DNA from: Glomus cerebriforme
Lineage: Eukaryota > Glomeromycota > Glomeromycetes > Glomerales > Glomeraceae
Length of the DNA stretch: 64,000 bases
Reading direction: 5' to 3'
Assembly: GCA_003550305.1 (NCBI GenBank)
Contig: QKYT01000113.1
Span: 43,336-107,335, forward strand
Shown: positions 1-9,971 of the stretch, in pieces
Layout: each line of letters starts with the position of its first letter
Numbering within the stretch: position 1 is the stretch's first letter
Program-made: the position numbers and the translations under genes
The notes under the pieces: generated by a model
Database searches by the model: none
The model's input: only the letters and a program-made list of their open reading frames with translations
What the model was told of the DNA's origin: nothing

Positions 1-13
1 AAAAAAAAAAAAA

Positions 14-868
14 ATGCTTCCAAATACTATTGAAAATACCAATGTCTTTAACATTGATCAAAATGACAATGTTAAACAATTCGTTACACCCGTTCCACCA
101 CCATTACCAGAACCAAACAAGTCTTTTCGCTTTGATTCGAACATGAAGGACGAAAATCTTATTTATTCGTCCAATTATAGATTTACGATCGATATCGAAG
201 ACCTTTTGAATAACTCGACTAAAACAAGACGAGCGAAAAGATATGAAAAAAAAAGAATTAATAAGCCACCACGCCCTCAAAATGCTTTTATTATTTATCG
301 TAGAAATAAGGTGGCCGAACTTAAAATAATCTTTGAGGGCCAAAAATCCGCCAATATTTCTAGAATAGTAGGGGAATACTGGAGGGAAGAGGAAAAGGAA
401 GTGAAGGAGTTATTCGAGGCCATATCGAGAGTGGCCGAAAAACGTCATTCGGACAAATATAAAGATTATGTATATGAACCGAAAAAACCAAATCCAAATC
501 GTAAAAAAGCTAAAAAAGCTGCACCTAAACGACAAACCAACGATAAAAATAGCACCATTTATCCTAGTCCCACTCTCACCGATATCTCAAATTTCTCGCT
601 ATCGGATTCTAATTATTCTAATTCAGAATTCTATCCTAGTCCCATTAGCAATTCTAACAACTCTCCATTAATCGACAACGACGAAATTAATGATATTCAA
701 GAGATAGGTGATGTTGTTCCACTTGTTCCAAGTTTGAACGATATCCAAGCACAAATTATGATCAACGATCCCGTCGTAACTGAATCTTTATTGGAACCCG
801 TTGATATCAATTATGATTATTATGGAGCAACATCCAATCTTTTTCAAAATGATTTTTTTCCTAATTAA
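14..868 (+). CDS. HMG-box (MATA_HMG-type) DNA-binding protein, copy 1
   Basis: Single-exon ORF of 284 aa. A MATA_HMG-type HMG box lies at about residues 85-155: it opens with PRPQNAFIIYRRNK, has the central Trp in GEYWREEEKEVKE, and ends in a basic run (KKPNPNRKKAKKA). Before the box is a Pro-rich stretch (VPPPLPEPN) and an FRFD...DENLIYSS segment that recurs in the other two HMG genes; after it comes a Ser/Asn/Pro-rich low-complexity tail. Family knowledge: HMG boxes of this type bind and bend DNA and act as mating-type or related transcription factors. The first ATG sits 13 bases from the window edge behind an A-run that is open in frame, so the true start could lie outside. No function beyond DNA binding can be claimed. 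Confidence 0.85.
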   Translation: MLPNTIENTNVFNIDQNDNVKQFVTPVPPPLPEPNKSFRFDSNMKDENLIYSSNYRFTIDIEDLLNNSTKTRRAKRYEKKRINKPPRPQNAFIIYRRNKVAELKIIFEGQKSANISRIVGEYWREEEKEVKELFEAISRVAEKRHSDKYKDYVYEPKKPNPNRKKAKKAAPKRQTNDKNSTIYPSPTLTDISNFSLSDSNYSNSEFYPSPISNSNNSPLIDNDEINDIQEIGDVVPLVPSLNDIQAQIMINDPVVTESLLEPVDINYDYYGATSNLFQNDFFPN

Positions 869-919
869 TGGAATCAGACATCTTCTCTCACATTCTCTAG
901 AATATATATGAGAACTCAC

Positions 920-1640
920 TTATGTTTTTTTTGTTGTATTAGACAACACTCTCTGGTTTATGTTATTAGTAATTTTTGTTCCTTTTTTTTTTTTAAGGAC
1001 ACCCTTTTTGTTTATGTTGATTTTTTTTGTTGTATTTCTCTAGTTTATATTATTAGAAATTTTTGTTCCTTTTTTTTTAAGAAGGACACCCTTTAGTTTA
1101 TGTTAAATTTTATTATTATTTTTTTTTTTTGTCGTATTGAAATATATACTAGACAACATCCTCCAATCAATGAAATTGTTCTTTTATTTTTTAAGAAGGA
1201 CACCCTTTAGTTATGTTAAAATTTATTATTATTATTTTTTTGTTGTATTAGACAACACTCTCTGGTTTATATTATTAAAAATTTTTTGTTCCTTTTTTTT
1301 TTAAGGACACCCTTTTGTTTATGTTAAATTTTATTTATTTATTTTCTGTCGTATTGAAATATATACTAGACAACACCCTCCAGTCAATGAAATTGTTCTT
1401 TTATTTTTAAGAAGGACACCTTTTAGTTTATATTTGTTTTTTTGTCGTATTTAAAAAAAAAATACTAGACAACACCCTCCAGTTAATGAATGATATTAGA
1501 AATTGTTCTTTTTTTAAGGACATAAATTTTATTCTGGTTTTTTTTCTTTGGTTAAAAAAGAACACCCTTTAGTTATATTGAAATTTATCTGTTTTTTTTT
1601 TGTTAAAAAAACACCTTTATTGGAATACACAGACAGCAAA
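920..1640. repeat. Degenerate tandem repeat downstream of HMG copy 1
   Basis: About 0.7 kb built from recurring pieces: (T)n-AAGGACACCCTTT, TAGACAACACTCTCTGG or a close variant, and GAAATTGTTCTTTT. The GGACACCC piece, or a decayed form, recurs near 998, 1084, 1199, 1303, 1410 and 1560, a spacing of roughly 85-150 nt. The order of pieces is broadly kept while homopolymer lengths vary. Short open frames inside it simply repeat the unit and are not credible genes. Confidence 0.6.
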
Positions 1641-2273
1641 TCATGGTTTTTTTTAAAAAAACCGCATTTTTTTCTTTCAGAGAAAAATTTTTTCTAATTT
1701 TTTATTAGTGGTTTGGATTTACTATATATAGTAATAATAATTTATAATTTATATCATTTATGATTAAGCTTTTTTTAACCTTTATATGTATGACATTATG
1801 TTAAATAAAAAATTAAGATTTTTTAAGATTTATTTAAATGACGTAAAATTGTAATAAAAAAACAACTTTTTTTTTCAGTTTAAAAAAAAATTCTCGGATA
1901 TTAAAATAACAGGTTTAGTTCAGGGATAAATCGGAAAATTTCTGTTCGATAATTCGATTTATAAATTAAAAATAATAAATAAAAAAAAAAGAATTGTTCA
2001 TTTAAAAATTGTTTCTAGAATGAAATAATAATTATTATTATTTTTTTTTTTTTTCGCACAAAAATTACAATTTGGACAATTTGGTCATATTGTTATAATT
2101 AACAATCAGGTCATCATCCAAAAAAATCACGACCGCTAACCAAATGACAACCATTTATAATCAGGTCCCACCATATAAAAAAAAAAAAAGTTCCCGGAAA
2201 AACTGATTCTATAATCTATACAGTATAACTGATAAATAAATCTATTTAAACCTTAATTAATCAAATGGAATGA
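1641..2273. other. AT-rich intergenic DNA upstream of HMG copy 2
   Basis: Poly-A/T runs with no credible ORF. Many homopolymer tracts make it prone to assembly error. I see no RNA gene or mobile element in it. Confidence 0.5.
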
Positions 2274-2315
2274 TATATAAAGGCAGGTAAATAATACCTG
2301 AATAAAAATTCTTTG
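2274..2315 (+). promoter_or_regulatory. Core promoter of HMG copy 2 (TATA plus downstream element)
   Basis: TATATAAAGGCA begins at 2274 and AAAAATTCTTTG follows at 2304-2315, 147 nt before the ATG. The same pair, about 30 nt apart, stands before HMG copy 3, suggesting TATA plus an initiation-site element. Transcription start is inferred, not shown. Confidence 0.5.
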
Positions 2316-2461
2316 GGCTTAAAAATCCTCATCATCTCCTCGTTAAATATTTTTTGGAAAAATTTACCAAAATTTTTTTCCCACGTTCTTTTATTTTATT
2401 TATTTTTTTTTAAAGACTTTACTTAATATTTTTTTCCTTCCTTTTTTTTTTTCTTTTCAAA

Positions 2462-3295
2462 ATGTTTTCGCCAAACCAAATTAATAATCAACGAGGATAC
2501 ATTTACACTCTAAATGTAAATTATGACGGGGACAAAACCTTGGCCCCTCCACCACCGCCAGACCCTAAACAAACGATACGATTTGATGTTAAAAGTGATG
2601 AAGAGTTAGTATATAACTCAGGTTATAAATTTAATCGTGATATTGAAACATTAATAACTAATTCAAAGAGAAGGGCGAGAAAAGTAACCCCTCCACGTAG
2701 ACAAAATGCGTGGATTATTTATCGTAAGGACAAATCCAAGTTACCTGAATTCAAAGGAAAACATTCCTCTAAAGTTTCAGTGAAAATTCGTGAAATGTGG
2801 AACAATGAATCAAAAGAAGTTAGAGAAATATACACGGCACTTTCTAATTTGGCTGAAAAAAAACACATTGAAAAATACGGGAAGGATTATAAATATAAAC
2901 CTGACCCATTAAAAAAAACAAATAAAAACCAAAAAAAAGAGCCAAAAACCCCCAGGAAAAAAAAAGTGCAAACTTGTGAAACTGGACATTTCATGATCAA
3001 TTTTATCGATTTCTCAACCCCGACCACATCCCCAAACACGAATGAAACTATTACTCATCGTCCTCCGCATCCTCCGCATCCTCCGAATATCGACAATTTT
3101 CAAACCGCCACTTTTAATTTTCCCCAAATCGAACTTAATAACAATAAACCGAATGAATTCATCTGGCAGGAACATTTTATGTTAAACCAATTTCCCCTCA
3201 TCGATGATATCGATGACATGAATGAAGAAGTAGATTCAGTATACGAACTATTTTCCGAAAAATCGCCAAAGCAGTACATTTATTATGATTTATGA
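2462..3295 (+). CDS. HMG-box (MATA_HMG-type) DNA-binding protein, copy 2
   Basis: Single-exon ORF of 277 aa. The HMG box is at about residues 77-147, starting PPRRQNAWIIYRKDKSK, with the core Trp in REMWNNESKEVRE and ending HIEKYGKDYKYKPDP. An N-terminal NQRGYIYTLNVN motif matches NVN-containing residues of copy 3, followed by APPPPPDP and the IRFD...DEELVYNSGYKF block shared with copy 1. The region after the box is Lys-rich (possible nuclear localisation signal), then Pro/His-rich. The ATG at 2462 is preceded by a long pyrimidine tract and a TATA-type promoter. A paralogue of the flanking HMG genes but well diverged from both; the box has Arg and Trp (RRQNAW) where copies 1 and 3 have RPxNAF. 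Target genes unknown. Confidence 0.87.
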   Translation: MFSPNQINNQRGYIYTLNVNYDGDKTLAPPPPPDPKQTIRFDVKSDEELVYNSGYKFNRDIETLITNSKRRARKVTPPRRQNAWIIYRKDKSKLPEFKGKHSSKVSVKIREMWNNESKEVREIYTALSNLAEKKHIEKYGKDYKYKPDPLKKTNKNQKKEPKTPRKKKVQTCETGHFMINFIDFSTPTTSPNTNETITHRPPHPPHPPNIDNFQTATFNFPQIELNNNKPNEFIWQEHFMLNQFPLIDDIDDMNEEVDSVYELFSEKSPKQYIYYDL

Positions 3296-3850
3296 ATTTG
3301 TAAGTAATTACAGAATTATTATTATTTTTATTTATTGTTTTTTTTTTTTTTTATTCAAGTCTCATTTATTCAGAGAATTCTCTCTCTTTTTAATTTTTTT
3401 TTCACATATCATTTAGTTTCTTCGATTACTTATTTTACCTCATAAATACAATTAAGAATTTTTTTATTTTTAATCCGTTTAATTTTTTTTTTTTNTTTCG
3501 ACTTTTTTTTTCGGCTTCCAGGAATTTTTTTTTTTTTACAATATTATGATATAATAGGATTTCTCGTTGTACCGAAATATCATATTTTTCCGGTGTTGTG
3601 TAAATTACACAATCCCTTTTTTGTAAATATATGGCCATCATTTTTTTCGATTCGATATTTTTTCTCCGTAATTTTTTTTTTTTTTACCCGCAATCGATAT
3701 ATATTTTACTATTAATAATTATTAATGTAATCAAAAAAAAATTTTATTAATACATCACGTTACACATGTTAACTTTGTGATTTATTATCTGCTATTGTCA
3801 AATTTTTATTTTCTGTCGGTTATTGTAAGTTTACCAAACATTGGTTTTTG
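3296..3850. other. Low-complexity intergenic DNA with an undetermined base
   Basis: Poly-T tracts with an N at 3495 in a T run, an assembly ambiguity. I see no supported gene. Confidence 0.5.
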
Positions 3851-4219
3851 ATGATCATGGGACCTCTCCATAAAAGAGTTTTTCCGGATCGGGTTTATAT
3901 CTGCGATGGAGAACTTCTCCGTGCACGTGATAATCTTTTTGTTTCTGTATCTTTATTTGAACGTGATAAAATCGAAAATCATTTTAAAAATTTCCTAACG
4001 GTAAAATATAATAATAATAAAAAAAAAATTTTTTTTTTTCTAAATAATTGTTTTTTTTACTATATACTGCATTTAAATTATCCCCGCCACAAAGTAGCCA
4101 ACAAAAACCAAATTATCTACTCATATTACATAAAATGCATATACTACGGATTTATTAAAATTGTATATTTTTTTAATAAAAGAATAAAAACCATACCCGG
4201 AAAAACTTTGAATGAATAA
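3851..4219 (+). other. Short unassigned ORF, possible gene remnant
   Basis: An ATG-initiated frame of 122 codons. Only the first ~50 codons (3851-4002) look protein-like: mixed composition and less AT-rich than the surroundings, reading MGPLHKRVFPDRVYICDGEL then RARDNLFVSVSLFERDK. After about 4002 it runs into A/T tracts. CTAACG|GTAAAA at about 4001 could be a splice donor. I do not recognise it; it may be an exon of a lost or poorly assembled gene, or chance. Confidence 0.2.
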
Positions 4220-4353
4220 ATTCACTTTCAAAATGAATTTTTTTTTTATTAATCTAAAAATATCCTCAATTAATATTTAATCAAACACAATTATATAATT
4301 AATTTAATTATAGGAGAATATAATATTAATATATATATATATATATTTTTTCT

Positions 4354-4395
4354 TATAAAAAGGCATTATAATGGCATCCGATGAAAAATTCTTTG
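4354..4395 (+). promoter_or_regulatory. Core promoter of HMG copy 3 (TATA plus downstream element)
   Basis: TATAAAAAGGCA begins at 4354 and AAAAATTCTTTG lies at 4384-4395, with the same spacing and wording as at HMG copy 2, 91 nt before the ATG. An AT dinucleotide repeat directly precedes it. Confidence 0.5.
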
Positions 4396-4485
4396 ACTTA
4401 ATTTACTTCCTCGTTTATATTCCCTATACCTTTCGACCGATCCTTGATCTTATTATAATTCTTCATTCCCTTTCCTTTCGTAAAC

Positions 4486-5163
4486 ATGTCAAAAATAGGA
4501 TCAAAAAAAAATGCATATAAACAGAGAGGAAGTTATTACGTATTTAACGTAAATGAGATGGGAACGTCTAACAATAATAATATAAGTAAAAGGGATCCTC
4601 CACCTCCACCAAGTTACGATAACGTGATAGATTTTGATACCGTCGATGATGACTTGGTGTCTATAGATGGTATACTTTCTCTCGATGCGGAGTTATTATC
4701 GAATAACTCTGAAACTACTCGAGGCCATAAAAAACGAGGTATCGAGAGGGCTCCACGTCCTCCAAATGCTTTTATCATATATAGAAGGAGGATGAGACTT
4801 CAACTCCGCGAACAACAACCTTTAAGGTTTAAAGAATCCGAACTTTCCAAAGAAATAGGAAAGTTATGGAATGAGGAGTCCGATGAAGTTAAGGAGTTTT
4901 ACCACACCTTGGCTGAACATGCAAAGCAAAAGCATATGAGAAAATATAAGGGTTATAAATTTAATCCAAGAAAAAAACCCAAGGTGAAAAACAATAACGA
5001 TCCGAAAATTGATCAAACAAATTCGACCGATTCCTCGATCAATTTATCGGAATCCGATCCTGATACCCTTTTACCACAACCTGACCAATTCGATCTACTC
5101 GACCCATCCCCAAATCACGCGTTAAATATACTCTCCCCTACCTTCGCATATTATATCAATTAA
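4486..5163 (+). CDS. HMG-box (MATA_HMG-type) DNA-binding protein, copy 3
   Basis: Single-exon ORF of 225 aa. The HMG box spans about residues 90-160: APRPPNAFIIYRRRMR, then SKEIGKLWNEESDEVKEFY, AKQKHMRKYKGYKF and a basic PRKKPK end. This is the copy closest to the family consensus (RPPNAF). The N-terminus has KQRGSYYVFNVN, like copy 2, and a DPPPPP stretch followed by an acidic segment. The C-terminal tail is short, Asp/Ser/Pro-rich and possibly activating. Same strand as the other two copies with about 1.2 kb between genes, consistent with tandem duplication and divergence. DNA binding is a family inference; a role in mating is unproven. Confidence 0.9.
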   Translation: MSKIGSKKNAYKQRGSYYVFNVNEMGTSNNNNISKRDPPPPPSYDNVIDFDTVDDDLVSIDGILSLDAELLSNNSETTRGHKKRGIERAPRPPNAFIIYRRRMRLQLREQQPLRFKESELSKEIGKLWNEESDEVKEFYHTLAEHAKQKHMRKYKGYKFNPRKKPKVKNNNDPKIDQTNSTDSSINLSESDPDTLLPQPDQFDLLDPSPNHALNILSPTFAYYIN

Positions 5164-6171
5164 TTTTTTAAAATTTTACTGTCTTTACATGAAATTAAGT
5201 TAACTTAATCCTATTACTTTATTATAAGATTTTAATTAAGATTTTAAGACGTTAGCGATAGAGTACTCATTAAAGTAATATATTTCGGTCAATATATCTC
5301 GTTACGCGGATAATTTCGATTTTTTTTTTCATATTTTCAATTCATTTACATTTATAATACGACAAACCGGATTTTTTTTCGTTATTTTATTTTTATTATA
5401 TACTTCGTCTTTTGTCTTTTCGTATACGCCGGTCGATATTTCATTTTTTTTTTTTAATTTATAATATTAATCTTGTCAATATCTTCCAAAAAAGGGGGGA
5501 AATAATTTTTCGCGCGTTAGAAGTTATGTTATAATTCTTGTTGTTTTATTACACATACAGTATATAGAGATATATAATAAATTATATCACACTCTTTAAT
5601 AATTTTAAAACATTTAATAATACTTTATTAAAATTATTAAATAACATATATTTAATAACGAAAAACAAAAAAAAAAAAAGGCAAATATACGATACATAAT
5701 TAGTTAAATTAATTGCACATTTGTTCCAAGTTTCGATGCTTTGAAGAAATTTCGATTATTCTAGATTAGAAAATAATTTTTTTTTAAACATACCACTTAT
5801 CGATTTTTAATTTAGGCGAACAATTATTAATTGAATCATAATGAGGTCATTCACATCAATGGTTAAGCTTATTTAGTTTAAATAATATACCGATTTACAT
5901 TTTAGATGACGTATTTTTTACCGAATTAATGTATTTCATTTAAGTCGATTTATCTGAATATAAATAAGACATCTCCCCAATAAATTTTATTATCCTCCTT
6001 TTTTGTTGAGTTGGGAAATTTTTTTTTTGTGGTGTTTTGATTATAAATCATTTTCATCGAGAAAGAAAAAAAAAAATTGGGTCCAATAATTCTTTTTATT
6101 TATTTTTTTTTTTAACGAATTTTTTAAAAAAAAAATTTTTACATTAAAAAAATTTTAAAGTTTTTTTTTTA
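5164..6171. other. Intergenic DNA between HMG copy 3 and ICMT
   Basis: About 1 kb of AT-rich DNA with no credible ORF or RNA gene. The last 60 nt before the ICMT ATG are poly-A/T tracts. Confidence 0.5.
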
Positions 6172-6954
6172 ATGATGCCACCAGTGCCACCATCTGTAAC
6201 TGATTCATTATCATCTCATACTCCATTATTCGTGTCATATCTATTGTTTCTTTTAATTAACATATCATTCGATACATGCTTATCTAATTCAGATTCCACA
6301 TATTATTCTCTTTTATTTGATTATGATATCGATTCTACTTATGATTATTTATCATCAACCACCGCGATACAAAAATTGTCATCATCTTATTTGTTAATTT
6401 ATTTCATTCATTTATTTTGTTTTGGATTTCCTGTTATTATACTTATTTTATTAGGGTATAATAAAAATGATATTGGTGAAATAAATTATCCTTTTAACTT
6501 ATCAATCGCTTGGTTTGGTGTATCTTTAATGTTTATTGGAATTTGGTTAAGATGGTATGCTATGAAAATTAATAAATTTTTTACTAGAATTCTTAGAATT
6601 GGTGAAAGTCAATTTATAGTTACAGAAGGTAATTTTATTACAATCATTTTTTTTCTTTTTCCTTTTTTTTTTTAAAAAAAAAAATAAATAAATATAAACC
6701 TTTTTTCTTTTGTCTTTTTTTCAGGGCCATATAAATATATAAGACATCCGGGTTATTTAGGTCAATTGTTAATATGGATCGGCTTTGGTTTGTCTTCGGG
6801 AAATTATTTAATTTCTTTGATTATTTTTATTGTAATTACTTTAACTTATTTATATAGAATTAGAAAAGAAGAAGTTATTTTATTAAGAACTTTCGGTGTA
6901 GATTATTTGGAATATTCTACTAGAGTTAGTAAATTAATTCCTTACGTCTATTAA
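6172..6954 (+). CDS. Isoprenylcysteine carboxyl methyltransferase (ICMT/Ste14 family)
   Basis: Two exons (6172-6628 and 6725-6954) joined in frame across a 96-nt GT-AG intron; 228 aa. The join recreates VTEGPYKYIRHPGYLGQLL, the conserved SAM-binding motif of the ICMT/PEMT-like methyltransferases. The C-terminus has the expected RIRKEEVILLRTFG, then DYLEYSTRVSKLIPYVY. Several hydrophobic segments (about residues 15-30, 70-95, 105-125, 155-185) fit a multi-pass ER enzyme. Family role: methylates the prenylated C-terminal cysteine of CAAX proteins such as Ras, Rho and lipopeptide pheromones, using S-adenosylmethionine. Length is typical (yeast Ste14 about 240 aa). The ATG is doubled (ATGATG); either could be used. 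Three HMG-box genes lie upstream on the same strand. Confidence 0.88.
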
Positions 6955-7487
6955 AAAAAAAATTCGCTAGATGGAATAGATCTGTTTAAATAACATTCTT
7001 TTGTAGATATATATATATTAAGAATATGTATTAAGTGAAATATATACAATCTTATTAAATTTATTAATATAATGTATAATAAAATATATTCAAATTTATA
7101 AAAACATCAACCTTAATTCATTTCTTTTATTAAATCATAATATTGATTCAATTATTAACTCTACTTCATTCTTTTATTCTATTCTCGTTATCTTCGCTGT
7201 CCTATCATGCTCGAATATTAACTCCAATTTGATAGTGTTAACGTTTTCAGAGCCACAGCGTAATCTTGGTCGCTCTATTACTCGCCATATCACTTACGTA
7301 AGTGATTATCATAGGCGATTTGTCTTCGGATAAATATCCGTAGATAATTGAGTTATGATTAACATCTCTAAATTGGTTTATTTAATAAACTGCGATGTCC
7401 AAAAGAATAGACAATCAATTCAATTAAGTTGGTTGATTTTTGTTTTTAACATATAAACTCTCACATGTTCACGATAATTACTATTTA
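6955..7487. other. 3' intergenic region between ICMT and a convergent gene
   Basis: Contains the 3' ends of both neighbours. The only notable structure is an inverted repeat at 7283-7320, listed separately. Confidence 0.5.
7283..7320. repeat. Long imperfect inverted repeat with an 18-bp perfect palindrome
   Basis: ATCACTTACGTAAGTGAT at 7289-7306 is its own reverse complement. It is flanked by TCGCC at 7283-7287 and GGCGA at 7316-7320, which also pair, giving an imperfect hairpin of about 38 nt between two convergent genes. It could be a small hairpin in the transcripts or a bZIP-like site; nothing decides. Confidence 0.5.
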
Positions 7488-9686
7488 TCAAAACATTGTA
7501 TCAAAAAATGTGTCTTCTGAATCTTGAAACCATTGTAACTTTTGGGAAGAAATGGAATCATAATTCTCTTGTCCTTGAAATAAGGTGTTCATCTTATCTC
7601 TAAAAGGACTTCTCGGTTGTGAATGGGTCAAATTGTTTGAATCATATCGCTTGGTAAATGAAGATGATCCTTCCAAATCATTTACATTTGAATAATCGTG
7701 CATATCTTCATCAAGTGTACCAAAATCCAGCAAATCAACATTATCTAAACTATATTTTTTTGAGAACTCCGTGATATAGTCATTACATATGTTCATAGAA
7801 GTTGTCTCTGTTGGATCATCTTTGATTCCAAGAAGAAACTGTATATCTTCTTCGTCCCAAAAGTTTTCATAATTTTCGGAACTTGAAGAATACTCAAACT
7901 CTTCTTCAATCAAATTTTGGTTATCTTCATGCTCATTCTCAAACGTTGATTCGACATCATCTTCATTAACGAGCAAATCATCATCAGTATCAAATAATAA
8001 TTCATTGTCTTCAGATTCTAGAGCATAATCCAAATGCATTGGATTTGTATCTTTGGTTTGGTAAGAAACATCAAAACCGGCTTCGGATACATCATTTTGC
8101 GATTTAGCCGCGTCTCTCGCTTCAGCGCGGTTGTCTATTATCTCTTCGTCACTTGACGAATGCTATATAAAGGTCAAAGTACTGTACATTCCAAAATAAT
8201 AAATGACAACTAGATAACCTTACCTCAACATATGGTGCAACATGTACATTTATGTCTCTGGCGATTGTGTATAAGCCATTTTCCAAGATATTCCTGATCT
8301 GTTTCGAAGTCAGATCAGATTCTTCCTTGATATCTTGATGTAATGAGAACGATAAATTGACCCGATTACGCGTTTTCTAAAAAAAAAAAAAAAAGAAATA
8401 TATATATATATATATTTAAATAAAATCAATTATTAATTTTATTAATAGTATCAATGCAATCTTATTTTTTTTAAAAAAAACGGTATACTTGGACGAGTTT
8501 ATTAGCTTTCGACCGAAACTCATCATTAGGACTATCATTAATGATACGTGCGATAGATTTTGAGATTGTTGAAATATGCTTTGTTATAGATTGTAGTTTC
8601 TATAGCATATATGAAGAGACACAGATTCTGTTATACAAATAAAGGGTATATAAGGGTAAATAAAGGAACGCGATTTAATCATACCTCTTGGTAATTTGGT
8701 GAAAATATGAGCGGATACCGTTGCAACAATAAATTTTTTGTCAAACTTCGAAATGCCATATCAATTGCGGCAATTTCTAAAGAGTGTTCCCGCTTTTCTG
8801 TTGTTAATTTCTGTCGTAATGATGCTACGTGTGTGACGCGGGAATATCATCAAGGTCAAGGAAATGAAGAAAACGCGTAATTATTGCACGGTAATAATTA
8901 ACCGAGGAACCAAAAAGGATATCATCATTGATAGTAATCCAATTTAACATAAAAGTCAATTGAGTTAACGTTCCATGTGGTAGCTTGTTTGTCTGATCGT
9001 GAGAAATGTATGGCACAGAACATTGGCTTCCAGATGCGTATAGCCAATATTCTAATGGAACCAGTTTCAATGCGCGTATTAATATAAATCTTTTAAAATG
9101 ATTTGTAAAATATTAGAAAACTAACTTTTATTGAATTGTCGAGGTTTTATTATTGGTTCGGGTTCAATATGAGAAAATCCGAATTGTTTCCATATCTATA
9201 AATTTGAGTCAAATCCAAATTATATAATTCAAAGAAAATATATAGCGCATACCTCTATTCTACATAGACGCTTTAGTATTATACTTTCTTTTTTCGTATT
9301 AAGAGTAAATAATTTGCCGTCTATCTTGTTAATAAAGTGTTTTTAAGAGTCAAAGATACTTTTCAAACGCGTAATTAAATGTAAACCTTGGAATTTCTTC
9401 CAAAACAAGGTATTTTTAAAAAAGATATATTGACATTAAGTTTTCCCTCGGACAAAATTATGTCCATTTTTTGAATATCCTCTTCACTGAGCTGGTTCAT
9501 TGTTGGCAATAATTGTATGTTATAATCGATACTTTGAACACACGTTATTTTTAACATACTAAATGTCGACTGTTGAGTGGATTCGGCTGCTGTTTTTAGA
9601 CAGCTTGACGTTATACACAAAGTCGAAGTGCGTTCAATTGTGTGATTAGGATAGGTTTGCGTCGCAACACTTCTTCTGAAGGACAT
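7488..9686 (-). CDS. Unrecognised 551-aa protein with acidic C-terminal half
   Basis: I rebuilt eight exons on the minus strand: 9686-9387, 9324-9253, 9195-9126, 9051-8903, 8810-8685, 8599-8489, 8376-8224 and 8162-7488. All joins are GT-AG and in frame, giving 551 aa. The N-terminal half looks folded (WLYASGSQCSVPYISHDQ then FMLNWITINDDILFGSS), the middle is helical and Lys/Glu-rich (SITKHISTISKSIARIIND), and the last 220 residues are acidic and low complexity, rich in Asp, Glu, Ser and Asn. No signal peptide or membrane span. The acidic tail suggests a nuclear or chromatin-associated protein, but I do not recognise the family. It diverges from TMEM230 across a 285-bp shared promoter. Confidence 0.75.
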
Positions 9687-9971
9687 TGTTTTAAGTAAAA
9701 AAGTTTCGCGTGAACGGCTGACGGCTGGGAGCTCATGGCCAATAATAATATGTGATTCGCGATTGGCAATTTAGTCACATGACACATGTATGATAATTTT
9801 GTTATTAACTTAAATCGACTAACCTCTTTTACAAACTACATTTTTATATCAGGAGACGTGCTGTTTGCGTTTTGATTGAGCGTTCTGTTGTCAGTTTTTT
9901 GAATTTATTATACTGTATTAATAATAATTTCTATAATAGTACAATAGTTATATTTTAGTAATTTAAAGAAA
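9687..9971. promoter_or_regulatory. Divergent promoter with opposed CCAAT boxes
   Basis: It separates the starts of the 551-aa protein gene (minus) and TMEM230 (plus). CCAAT at 9739-9743 and inverted ATTGG at 9762-9766 face each other 18 nt apart, a common layout for NF-Y/HAP sites. Binding is inferred. Confidence 0.4.

Noticed and set aside
468..671. Second ORF overlapping HMG copy 1
   Set aside because: Out-of-frame shadow with no recognisable features.
908..1096. Cys/Phe-rich ORF after HMG copy 1
   Set aside because: Made of two copies of the tandem repeat unit; homopolymer Phe runs.
3435..3641. Minus-strand ORF spanning an undetermined base
   Set aside because: Mostly A/T homopolymers and contains the N at 3495.
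8825..9070. In-frame stop after ...LDDIPASHT suggesting a broken gene
   Set aside because: The stop lies inside an intron (8811-8902, GT-AG); removing it restores the frame to the next exon.
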